From IMG/VR virus record IMGVR_UViG_3300007735_000765, positions 1-58,973 of that record: a DNA stretch of 58,973 bases. The stretch is one strand, 5' to 3'. The notes under the pieces were generated by a model. It saw only the letters and a list, made by a program, of their open reading frames with translations, made no database searches and had not been told where the DNA came from. The stretch's first letter is position 1, and each line of letters starts with the position of its first letter. The position numbers and the translations under genes are program-made. Source of the stretch: a virus. Shown here one piece after another: positions 38,480-44,376 of this stretch.

Positions 38480-38590
38480 AGGATACCTTCGTTTGACGAA
38501 TGCTCTACCTAATGAGCTAATCTTCCATGCGGAAAATGTTGGAATCGAACCAACTACCTATCGTTTGATAGAATTTGCTGTATGTATCCT
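38480..38590 (-). ncRNA. CAGCAA-family element d containing a circularly permuted tRNA
   Basis: On the minus strand AGGATAC/GTATCCT closes the element and ATACAGCAAATT follows the 5' side. Then comes a tRNA 3' half (T arm GTTGG-TTCGATT-CCAAC, acceptor ATTTTCC), a GCAT linker, and a tRNA 5' half (GGAAGAT, D arm GCTC-ATTAGGTA-GAGC, start of an anticodon stem TTCGT). The halves pair as a normal acceptor helix and ACGA/TCGT can form the anticodon stem. The stop codon of the upstream radical SAM gene lies in the 5' flank TTTTAGGAT. Confidence 0.7.
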
Positions 38591-40187
38591 AAAACTTGAC
38601 TATCGGCACTATGCGCTTAATAGGCTGTGTTCTGTGCCGATAAAATTCTGTGTAATCGTATGTGAGCTTTTTAATTTTATACTCATTGATTCTTTGATCT
38701 GAGCGAGATTTCATCTCAGTCAGTGGTGGCACAGATTTACCTGAAATCCACGTTTTAATATCATTTAAACTATAACCCAAACTCACATAGTCAAACTGAG
38801 TCCATGCGCTGACTCGTTGGTCTGTAACGGATTGATTTAGTTCACAGCTTGTTTTAAGCGCCGTGAAATAATTTTCGCCGTTGTTTAAATCTTTCCAGTA
38901 GCCTACTTTGCTTCTAAAGTTTTCGTCGATAAAAGGTCTGTAAGTATACTGATGCTGGCGATTCTTATACAAATATTCTAACCGCCAAAGTTTACGCACT
39001 TCTGCATTAACTTCTGAGTCAGACATTATACTCAATCCATATCTATCAAACTCTTTGCTGAATTCGCTGGTATGAATTGTTTTTTCTTGTTTGGTAATGT
39101 ACAAAGGTTGCCAATACCAATATTCAACACCACTGGTCTGTAACCATTGGTTTTCACTGTGATAATCACTGTCATCTCCAGGTAATCCAACAATCATTGA
39201 ACAGTTTGTAGTAACATTGGGCATCTGTTCTTTCCACCACAGAATAGCATCTTTAGCACGTTGTCCAGTAAATCCTTTGCCTACTAAACGACCAGCTTCT
39301 TTGCTAAAAGTTTCTATTCCAAAGTGAATACCTTGCAGTCCCATGTTTCGTAATAATTCTGCACTGTGCGGCCGGGCCGCAATTAAATCAAGTCTGCCAT
39401 AGGCAGTAAAATTAATTTTAAATGGTAAGCTAGTAATAGCTCGCTCCAGTGTCTCTAATTTTTCAATGCTGTCATTGAATGTATCTTCATTGATAAGGTA
39501 ATTTGTTATGCCCCACTGATCGTAGTTTGTTTTTAATTCTGTGACAATAGTGTTGGGGTCACGTATGTAATCCAATTTACTTTTACCAATCAATGGGTAT
39601 GTGCAAAATTTACACTTAAAAATACAACCCCTGGCAGTTTCCATACCAAGAGTTTGCTCTGGGCGAAGAAAATCTGTGCTAAGATATTCTATGGTCAAGT
39701 CATTGGTATCCACAGGACCGTAATCGGTCAATGCGTCTATTAGATTGTCTGCCAATGGACTCCAGTGAATATCATTGCGATCAATTTTACCACGAAGATA
39801 ATCCAGTAAATGCAGTATAGCATTTTCTGCGTAACCTTCTACATAGTAGTCCACGCAAGGAATACTACGTGTTAATGTTTGATTGCCGCCTAATACTATA
39901 GGAAGATTGGGATAGCGTTGCTTAATTAGTCGTATGGTGTCGTCAAACCGCGACCTATCTAAAAATAGATTGCTACCTATACCTAAAAACAATGTTGAAT
40001 TAGATATTAACTTTGACAATAACTCAAGAAGCTCTGATTCAGACCAACTCAGGCAATAGTCAATGACTTCTATGTTATATCCGTGTTGTCTAAGGTGTGT
40101 GGCAATTTTGTGTGCGCCTGCACCTCTGTGACAAGTTATATCTAAATTGTTAAAGGTGTTGTCTGTGAGTATTACACCATGTATCAT
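38589..40187 (-). CDS. B12-binding-type radical SAM enzyme (532 aa)
   Basis: The N-terminal ~150 residues look like a cobalamin-binding Rossmann domain (HKIATHLRQHGYNIEVIDYC, LPIVLGGNQTLT). The radical SAM motif TARGCIFKCKFCTYP (Cx3Cx2C) lies near residue 190, with later strands ITNYLINEDTFND and SMIVGLPGDD. This is the class B methylthio/methyltransferase layout. It may methylate an unactivated carbon in a lipid, peptide or sugar. Coupled by a four-base overlap to the oxygenase gene upstream. Confidence 0.75.
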   Translation of the reverse strand: MIHGVILTDNTFNNLDITCHRGAGAHKIATHLRQHGYNIEVIDYCLSWSESELLELLSKLISNSTLFLGIGSNLFLDRSRFDDTIRLIKQRYPNLPIVLGGNQTLTRSIPCVDYYVEGYAENAILHLLDYLRGKIDRNDIHWSPLADNLIDALTDYGPVDTNDLTIEYLSTDFLRPEQTLGMETARGCIFKCKFCTYPLIGKSKLDYIRDPNTIVTELKTNYDQWGITNYLINEDTFNDSIEKLETLERAITSLPFKINFTAYGRLDLIAARPHSAELLRNMGLQGIHFGIETFSKEAGRLVGKGFTGQRAKDAILWWKEQMPNVTTNCSMIVGLPGDDSDYHSENQWLQTSGVEYWYWQPLYITKQEKTIHTSEFSKEFDRYGLSIMSDSEVNAEVRKLWRLEYLYKNRQHQYTYRPFIDENFRSKVGYWKDLNNGENYFTALKTSCELNQSVTDQRVSAWTQFDYVSLGYSLNDIKTWISGKSVPPLTEMKSRSDQRINEYKIKKLTYDYTEFYRHRTQPIKRIVPIVKF

Positions 40188-40816
40188 TTAGTAAAATAAG
40201 GCTCGAAAATTTCCAGTGCTCGTTCCCACGTGGGCACTTGCTCTACGGGAAATCTTACACTTATGCCTATTCTGTGTTTGTAGTCTGTAGTATATTCTAC
40301 GCTGTGCGGCCGATCGGCTCGCACCAAATACGGAGTCATAAACTCCATTTTTAATTGTTCAACTAACGTACAGCCTTCAGCGGAATTGTTTTCCCTGTGG
40401 CCATAGTGTATGCCTTGTTGACCAAACTCAAACCCATCCGTCTGACACCACTCGGTGTTTGTAGTAGACTCTGGATAGCATTCTGCTAGTGTACCAGTGT
40501 CCCACCAACTAAAATAAGTTTCGCTGGGTATCAGTTCCCAGTTTATACCAAAAGGCAGTTTAATCCAACGATTGTCTTGCCATAGTATATCACTGTGAAT
40601 CCATATGCCGGACTGTTGTTTATATTGTTCACCGAACAATGTACAAAAGCTAGGAGTTAACCCTAGCTGTTTAAAAAAATCTAACAATCGTGTATTCAAT
40701 ACAGTTTCATAGTCACGTACCATTTGCACATAACTTTGTTTTTCGCCAATGCGAATGTTTACTGCATTGCCCACAACAGGCTTTGGTAGTCCTGTTAATT
40801 GCCTATAATAGATCAT
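40184..40816 (-). CDS. 2OG-Fe(II) oxygenase-like protein, leaderless late gene (210 aa)
   Basis: The start is ATG 40816, five bases after a TATAAATA late box; a longer frame from 40867 would overlap the promoter and tRNA-Trp. Iron-site features: WIHSDILWQDNRWIKLPFGI (His-x-Asp), then RADRPHSVEY (second His) and HRIGISVRF (2OG Arg), as in Asp/Asn-hydroxylase-like proteins. Probably works with the downstream B12-radical SAM enzyme. Substrate unknown. Confidence 0.65.
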   Translation of the reverse strand: MIYYRQLTGLPKPVVGNAVNIRIGEKQSYVQMVRDYETVLNTRLLDFFKQLGLTPSFCTLFGEQYKQQSGIWIHSDILWQDNRWIKLPFGINWELIPSETYFSWWDTGTLAECYPESTTNTEWCQTDGFEFGQQGIHYGHRENNSAEGCTLVEQLKMEFMTPYLVRADRPHSVEYTTDYKHRIGISVRFPVEQVPTWERALEIFEPYFTK

Positions 40817-40821
40817 AAAGA

Positions 40822-40829
40822 TATTTATA
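40822..40829 (-). promoter_or_regulatory. T4-type late promoter (TATAAATA)
   Basis: Five bases between the box and ATG 40816, predicting transcription from the A of the start codon. Confidence 0.7.
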
Positions 40830-40837
40830 GGGCTGTT

Positions 40838-40912
40838 TGGCGTACCCTGCGGGATTCGAACCCCCACCAGCGGTTTTGGAGACCGTCATGCTGCCGTTGA
40901 CACCAAGGATAC
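40838..40912 (-). tRNA. tRNA-Trp (anticodon CCA)
   Basis: CCA end encoded; discriminator G73 as in Trp; acceptor GTATCCT/AGGGTAC; loop CTCCAAA; T loop TTCGAAT with one G-G mismatch in the T stem. Confidence 0.88.
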
Positions 40913-40932
40913 ATTGAATAACAGGATGGGCG

Positions 40933-41003
40933 GTCATGGGCGGGACTCGAACCCGTCTAGCCACCTTGAAAGGGTAGTGACCTAACCCAGAAGTCCAACG
41001 CGA
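40933..41003 (-). pseudogene. Degenerate tRNA-Glu-like sequence (anticodon TTC)
   Basis: D arm GAC/GTC, anticodon arm CTACC-CTTTCAA-GGTGG and T loop TTCGAGT are intact. The acceptor strands (CCATGAC against ATCGCGT) do not pair. A complete tRNA-Glu(TTC) is at 42681. The 3' flank CCCATCCTGTTATT is that of the CAGCAA-family elements. Confidence 0.6.
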
Positions 41004-41010
41004 TGTTTAT

Positions 41011-41102
41011 TGGTGGAAGTGGTGAGATTCGAACTCACGGACCCATTTCTGAGCCGTCGGTTTTCAAGACCGGTGCGATAAGCCAGGCTCTGCCACACTT
41101 CC
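41011..41102 (-). tRNA. tRNA-Ser (anticodon TGA)
   Basis: CCA encoded; acceptor GGAAGTG/CACTTCC; loop CTTGAAA; class II variable arm of about 18 bases; T loop TTCGAAT. Confidence 0.92.
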
Positions 41103-41113
41103 GAAAAAGAGAA

Positions 41114-41149
41114 CCACAGCGTAGAATATTGCTATTCCAGTGGCTGTGG
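41114..41149 (-). ncRNA. Stem-closed mini-RNA with GNRA hairpin (36 nt)
   Basis: CCACAG/CTGTGG outer stem; inside GAATA-GCAA-TATTC, a perfect hairpin with GCAA tetraloop. Lies between tRNA-Ser(TGA) and tRNA-Gly(GCC). Confidence 0.4.
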
Positions 41150-41161
41150 CCGTGTTTATAT

Positions 41162-41237
41162 TGGAGCGGGTGATCGGGTTCGAACCGACGACATTCACGT
41201 TGGCAACGTGATGCTCTACCAACTGAGCTACACCCGC
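41162..41237 (-). tRNA. tRNA-Gly (anticodon GCC)
   Basis: CCA encoded; T73 as in Gly; acceptor GCGGGTG/CACCCGC; anticodon arm TCACG-TTGCCAA-CGTGA. Confidence 0.93.
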
Positions 41238-41244
41238 ATTAAAA

Positions 41245-41319
41245 TGGTGCTGGTTGTCGGATTCGAACTGACGACCTACTGCTTACAAGGCAGTTGCACT
41301 ACCACTGTGCTAAACCAGC
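41245..41319 (-). tRNA. tRNA-Thr (anticodon TGT)
   Basis: CCA encoded; acceptor GCTGGTT/AACCAGC; anticodon arm ACTGC-CTTGTAA-GCAGT; canonical D and T loops, in contrast to Thr(GGT). Confidence 0.92.
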
Positions 41320-41334
41320 ATAAAATTACTTATC

Positions 41335-41342
41335 TATAAATA
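41335..41342 (+). promoter_or_regulatory. T4-type late promoter (TATAAATA)
   Basis: Five bases before ATG 41348, the spacing that puts the transcription start on the initiation codon. Confidence 0.65.
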
Positions 41343-41347
41343 TTTGT

Positions 41348-41548
41348 ATGATCAACAATATGAACGAAAGAGACCAAGAAGCCTTACAACTTCTATACAA
41401 TTTGGGCGGAGGCCGCGCTTATCGTAGTCTTCCTAGTTACACTTGCATCAAAGAATTCATACCATTGTTTGTGAGAGACAGTCAGCCCAAATTTATTGCT
41501 GACGGACTACCTCCGCAAATTGGCACCGGTGCTAGGGATCGAACCTAG
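41348..41548 (+). CDS. Small late protein running into antisense tRNA-Gln (66 aa)
   Basis: Not recognised. Begins MINNMNERDQEALQLLYNLG, then GGRAYRSLPSYTCIKEFIPL. The late promoter five bases upstream supports it. The last nine codons lie on the antisense strand of tRNA-Gln(TTG), the same arrangement as both radical SAM genes at 33.5-35.9 kb. Confidence 0.5.
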   Translation: MINNMNERDQEALQLLYNLGGGRAYRSLPSYTCIKEFIPLFVRDSQPKFIADGLPPQIGTGARDRT

Positions 41549-41595
41549 AACGACAGAGTCAAAGTCTGTTGTGTTGCCAGTTACACCACACCGGA
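41521..41595 (-). tRNA. tRNA-Gln (anticodon TTG)
   Basis: CCA encoded; G73 as in Gln; weak first pair (T1/T72), as usual for Gln; anticodon arm ACAGA-CTTTGAC-TCTGT. Confidence 0.88.
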
Positions 41596-41606
41596 TCAAA
41601 AATAAC

Positions 41607-41667
41607 AGGATCGTTTTTTACGGTTTAGATTAAAAGTCTAATGTATTTGATTTGCTGAACCGATCCT
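41607..41667 (-). ncRNA. CAGCAA-family element b: mini-RNA with TTT anticodon-like arm
   Basis: On the minus strand AGGATCG/CGATCCT (seven pairs), GTTCAGCAAATC inside, and an anticodon-like arm TTAGA-CTTTTAA-TCTAA that matches the arm of the class II TTT tRNA closely. No D or T arm. Flanks TTTTAGGAT and ATCCTGTTATT are shared with other members. Confidence 0.6.
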
Positions 41668-41674
41668 AAAAATT

Positions 41675-41758
41675 GCCATATAAAAACACACTAGAACGAC
41701 CATAGCATACAAAAAGACCTGGTAGTCAAAATGCTATGCTAGTGTGTTTTTATATGGC
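41675..41758 (-). ncRNA. RNA enclosed by a perfect 19-bp inverted repeat (E2)
   Basis: GCCATATAAAAACACACTA and its exact complement close an 84-base element; an inner CATAGCAT/ATGCTATG stem and GAC-TACCAG-GTC hairpin continue the helix. One arm includes the last four bases of tRNA-Asn, so folding and tRNA 3' maturation must compete. Confidence 0.6.
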
Positions 41759-41833
41759 TCCGCGTGTGAGGATCGAACTCACCTAACCACTGATTAACAG
41801 TCAGGTCCCTGCACCTTGCTTGGATTTCGCGGA
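41755..41833 (-). tRNA. tRNA-Asn (anticodon GTT), copy 1
   Basis: CCA encoded; G73 as in Asn; acceptor TCCGCGA/ACGCGGA with A-A in pair 7-66; loop CTGTTAA. Long D loop. A second, cleaner Asn tRNA is at 45748. Confidence 0.85.
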
Positions 41834-41929
41834 ATAGAATTTGTCCCGTACTACGACTTTTACGCACCTGGGTCTGTGTATGCCCCGGACAGGAGTAGGG
41901 CAAAGGTGTCGTCTTCTTGCGCTAGAATT
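41834..41929 (-). ncRNA. Structured spacer between tRNA-Asn and tRNA-Ser(GCT)
   Basis: About 96 bases; ACGAC/GTCGT and CACCT/AGGTG pair around an inner GC-rich part, and tagaattt is repeated at both ends. No open frame. Possibly another stem-closed RNA of the tRNA array. Confidence 0.35.
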
Positions 41930-42020
41930 TGGTGGAAGACGTGGGAATCGAACCCACTGACCTGCTCATCACAAGTCTACACCTTAGCAGGGTGCTGCAT
42001 TACCGGCCTGCCCGCCTTCC
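41930..42020 (-). tRNA. tRNA-Ser (anticodon GCT)
   Basis: CCA encoded; acceptor GGAAGGC/GTCTTCC; loop CTGCTAA; class II variable arm; T loop TTCGATT. Confidence 0.92.
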
Positions 42021-42022
42021 AA

Positions 42023-42241
42023 TTATGATCGAATAATTTCTGTGGGATTCCAAGGGGAGATCAATGCTACATATTCATCTGCGCCTGCGGCGTCATTGAA
42101 GGTATAGACAGGACTTCCATCCTCTTCAAATTCCATTTTTCTTAATTTTCCTTGATTTTGGGCCCGGGCGCAAAAATCAACAAGTGCTTGACTTTGCTCG
42201 GCAGTGTGATCTTCTGCCCAAATTACTTTAACTGTTACCAT
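42023..42241 (-). CDS. Small hypothetical protein (72 aa)
   Basis: MVTVKVIWAEDHTAEQSQAL, then RKMEFEEDGSPVYTFNDAAG: a small alpha/beta fold of beta-alpha-beta look. AAGGAAATTTATATG provides a ribosome site. It lies between tRNA-Ile(GAT) and tRNA-Ser(GCT). Function unknown. Confidence 0.6.
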   Translation of the reverse strand: MVTVKVIWAEDHTAEQSQALVDFCARAQNQGKLRKMEFEEDGSPVYTFNDAAGADEYVALISPWNPTEIIRS

Positions 42242-42274
42242 ATAAATTTCCTTAAAGGTTATATAGTATATTTA

Positions 42275-42348
42275 TGGTACCCCCGGGAGGTAACGCTCCT
42301 CCGACTGCCGGTTATCAGCCGACTGTTATACTTTTTAACTAAAGGGGC
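42275..42348 (-). tRNA. tRNA-Ile (anticodon GAT) with non-canonical elbow
   Basis: CCA encoded; anticodon arm GTCGG-CTGATAA-CCGGC; acceptor GCCCCTT/CGGGGGT with weak inner pairs. T stem GGAGG/CCTCC closes AGCGTTA, and the D loop AAAAGTA has no GG: the same paired loss as in Thr(GGT). Confidence 0.8.
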
Positions 42349-42355
42349 AATAAAG

Positions 42356-42416
42356 GAAGCCACGGTTGCAGGACCTAGTGGCTGTTGCCAGCGAAGTATC
42401 CAAGCGATGTGGCTTC
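42356..42416 (-). ncRNA. Stem-closed mini-RNA (61 nt)
   Basis: GAAGCCAC/GTGGCTTC eight-pair outer stem; inside GCTG-GCAA-CAGC (GNRA hairpin) and GGT-CCTGCA-ACC. Acceptor-like size, but no D, anticodon or T arm. Lies between tRNA-Ile(GAT) and tRNA-Asp. Confidence 0.45.
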
Positions 42417-42422
42417 AAAATT

Positions 42423-42501
42423 TGGCGACCCGTACCGGATTCGAACCGGTGTCCTCCGCCGTGACAGGGCGGCGCAATAGGCCAGACTATGCTAACGAGC
42501 C
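42423..42501 (-). tRNA. tRNA-Asp (anticodon GTC)
   Basis: CCA encoded; G73 as in Asp; anticodon arm CCGCC-CTGTCAC-GGCGG; T arm ACCGG-TTCGAAT-CCGGT. Confidence 0.93.
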
Positions 42502-42505
42502 AAAT

Positions 42506-42592
42506 TGGTGGGTGTTGATGGTAACGCTCCACGTGCCTTGACTTCACTACCTTCAGGAACGGATTTACAGTCCGCCGTAGTGGGCAACACCC
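42506..42592 (-). tRNA. tRNA-Tyr (anticodon GTA), reduced D arm and non-canonical T loop
   Basis: CCA encoded; acceptor GGGTGTT/AACACCC; anticodon arm CGGA-CTGTAAA-TCCG; long class II variable arm as in bacterial Tyr. T loop AGCGTTA; the D region has shrunk to about CC-ACTAC-GG without a GG loop. Confidence 0.8.
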
Positions 42593-42598
42593 TTAAAT

Positions 42599-42673
42599 TG
42601 GAGGCCAGGGTAGGAGTTAAACCTACCTATACCGGGTTTGCAATCCAGCGCATAATCGCTCTGCCACCTGGCC
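42599..42673 (-). tRNA. tRNA-Cys (anticodon GCA), copy 1
   Basis: CCA encoded; T73 as in Cys; acceptor GGCCAGG/CCTGGCC; loop TTGCAAA with an A-C closing mismatch; T loop TTTAACT is slightly atypical. Second copy at 44292. Confidence 0.85.
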
Positions 42674-42680
42674 AAATATT

Positions 42681-42756
42681 TGGTACTCCGTGGGGGAATC
42701 GAACCCCTCCTTACCGACGTGAAAGGCCGGTGTCCTAACCGATAGACGAACGGAGC
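42681..42756 (-). tRNA. tRNA-Glu (anticodon TTC)
   Basis: CCA encoded; acceptor GCTCCGT/ACGGAGT; D arm GTC/GAC of Glu type; anticodon arm CCGGC-CTTTCAC-GTCGG; T loop TTCGATT. Confidence 0.92.
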
Positions 42757-42765
42757 AGAATAGTG

Positions 42766-42815
42766 TGATACACAAACGAGGTAGACTAGTACCCCTTGTT
42801 CAAGTCTGTGTATCA
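42766..42815 (-). ncRNA. Stem-closed mini-RNA (50 nt)
   Basis: TGATACACA/TGTGTATCA, nine perfect pairs; inside AGACT/AGTCT and GGTA/TACC. Lies between tRNA-Glu and tRNA-Leu(TAA). Confidence 0.45.
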
Positions 42816-42818
42816 ATT

Positions 42819-42902
42819 TGGTGCGAGTGGCCGGAGTCGAACCGGCACGCCCTAAGACGGGAGATTTTAAGTCTCCTGTGGCTACCATTACACCACACTC
42901 GC
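42819..42902 (-). tRNA. tRNA-Leu (anticodon TAA)
   Basis: CCA encoded; acceptor GCGAGTG/CACTCGC; anticodon arm GGAGA-CTTAAAA-TCTCC; a proper class II variable arm (CGTCTTAGGGCGT); T loop TTCGACT. Confidence 0.92.
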
Positions 42903-42907
42903 ATATT

Positions 42908-43140
42908 CTCTATATGTAAACACTTTACGGGAACTCCAACACGATATAGCAAGTCTGCTATCCCCCAGTACCGTCTACTGGTTCGGTGTTTTCATCATTA
43001 CTGCCTAACTGCCCGTCACGCTCAGTCACTTACGTACTCATGCGCTTCTTGTACTACTAGTAGAGCCAACCCGTCGGTTGGTGATCCTCTCTAGTAGATA
43101 CCTAACGGATCAGGTAACCCTAATGTGTTTACATATAGAG
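42908..43140 (-). ncRNA. 233-nt structured RNA enclosed by a perfect 16-bp inverted repeat (E3)
   Basis: CTCTATATGTAAACAC and its complement close the element; the inner part forms ATAGCA/TGCTAT, CCAGTA/TACTGG and CTACTAG...CTAGTAG with CCAACC/GGGTTGG hairpins. No open frame longer than background. Promoter at 43224-43252 reads into it and on to tRNA-Leu(TAA). Arms share AAACAC with E1 and E2. Confidence 0.6.
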
Positions 43141-43223
43141 CCTGTAACTTGTACAGGTCTACATGACAAATTAAATTTTTAAAGAACTTGTTCATCAGTT
43201 AGTTTCCTAACTGTCTAAGTTGT
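43141..43223 (-). other. Leader between the tRNA promoter and RNA E3
   Basis: Short, AT-rich, with CCTGT/ACAGG and CAGTTAG/CTAACTG hairpins. No gene seen. Confidence 0.35.
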
Positions 43224-43252
43224 ATTGTAGCAGAAGTCCAATTTATTGTCTA
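43224..43252 (-). promoter_or_regulatory. Sigma70 promoter for E3 and the tRNA block 41.0-42.9 kb
   Basis: TAGACA (43247-43252) and TACAAT (43224-43229), 17-base spacer, minus strand. Confidence 0.7.
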
Positions 43253-43305
43253 TACCCCGCCAATTTGAACGGATATCTAATACTTAGGTTTGCAAAACGG
43301 GCACC

Positions 43306-43313
43306 AATAAATA
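43306..43313 (+). promoter_or_regulatory. T4-type late promoter (AATAAATA) of the ketosynthase gene
   Basis: Five-base gap to ATG 43319, the recurring leaderless spacing. Confidence 0.65.
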
Positions 43314-43318
43314 TCTGC

Positions 43319-44290
43319 ATGCAATTAGAACTACTTGACTATCAATACCTTCCAAACTGGAATTTAGGCGAATTAACTACGGCGTTCAAACAACGCCACG
43401 ACATCAATCCTAAATGGCCTTTGGTCTGCACCACACTTAGCAGTTTCAGCAGTGAAGCTATTCACTCAGTTTGGGCAGACTTTACACATGGTAAACGTCG
43501 TGGTCGGCCACGTGAAATACGTAGCAGTACCATTGATAGTGCATTCACTTATATTGCCGAACAACTAGGTCTCACAGGCTTTGTGCAAAACGTGCAAGGT
43601 GCCTGTGCTGGCAGTTTATATGCATTTTACAATGCCGCATTGATCAGTCAAGCCACCCAACAACCAGTGGTTGTATGGTGCGATGACAATTACATTCATC
43701 CGTACGGTGCATGGCACTTCAACAGCTTCGGCGCACTGGACCAGGATACAGGCTTGCCTTTTGATAGTACATCTAAAGGATTCAAATTGGGCGATGGTGC
43801 CGCGCTGTACTTGGTCAAGCATCCTAGTGTAAAGTACACCTCAGATGTTCGCGCATTCATTCAAAACTTTCATTTCTACACCAATCCCGAATTAGTAACT
43901 AATCCTGGCTCAGCAGAAGATATCATTCGAAACCTTAGTTCTATTGATTTTAAAAGTGTTGAACTATGGAATGCACATGCCACAGGAACCCCTGTGGGCG
44001 ATCCTGTAGAATACGAATTCTTTAGCAAAACTATTAAACAAGACTGTCCAATCATTGGCTACAAGGGCTATGTTGGACATACACTCAGTGCCTGCGGTGC
44101 TGTAGAAATAGCATTGGCTCTACAAGACAAAGCACGTAACGAACTTCGTCCTAATGTATTAGCAGGCCCCGCTATCGCCAACGACGACAGGATTATCACC
44201 GAGCCCACTGCATTTCCATACACTCGTATGTTAAAAGCCAGCATGGGCTTTGGCGGTAAAATTGCTGTAGTTGAAATAGACTTGTATTAA
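43319..44290 (+). CDS. Beta-ketoacyl-ACP synthase-like condensing enzyme (323 aa)
   Basis: Start ATG 43319 is chosen from the late box five bases before it; the frame is open from 43220. All three catalytic residues of a KAS are present: Cys in VQGACAGSLYAFYNAA, His in WNAHATGTPVGDPVEYEFF, His in YKGYVGHTLSACGAVEIALA, and KASMGFGGKIAVVEI at the end. It is shorter than FabF/FabB (about 410) and lacks part of the N-terminal half. It could elongate or build a special acyl chain for the desaturases encoded nearby. Substrate unknown. Confidence 0.8.
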   Translation: MQLELLDYQYLPNWNLGELTTAFKQRHDINPKWPLVCTTLSSFSSEAIHSVWADFTHGKRRGRPREIRSSTIDSAFTYIAEQLGLTGFVQNVQGACAGSLYAFYNAALISQATQQPVVVWCDDNYIHPYGAWHFNSFGALDQDTGLPFDSTSKGFKLGDGAALYLVKHPSVKYTSDVRAFIQNFHFYTNPELVTNPGSAEDIIRNLSSIDFKSVELWNAHATGTPVGDPVEYEFFSKTIKQDCPIIGYKGYVGHTLSACGAVEIALALQDKARNELRPNVLAGPAIANDDRIITEPTAFPYTRMLKASMGFGGKIAVVEIDLY

Positions 44291-44291
44291 C

Positions 44292-44369
44292 TGGAGCACC
44301 GAGTAGGATTCGAACCTACGGTTTTACGGATTTGCAATCCGTTGCATTGGGCCACTCTGCCACCGGTGC
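44292..44369 (-). tRNA. tRNA-Cys (anticodon GCA), copy 2
   Basis: CCA encoded; T73 as in Cys; acceptor GCACCGG/TCGGTGC; anticodon arm ACGGA-TTGCAAA-TCCGT; T loop TTCGAAT. Confidence 0.88.
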
Positions 44370-44376
44370 ATATAAC

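Noticed and set aside
38480-38590. Permuted (two-piece) tmRNA
   Set aside because: The tRNA-like part has a full D arm with GG loop, which tmRNA lacks, and there is no resume codon or tag frame.
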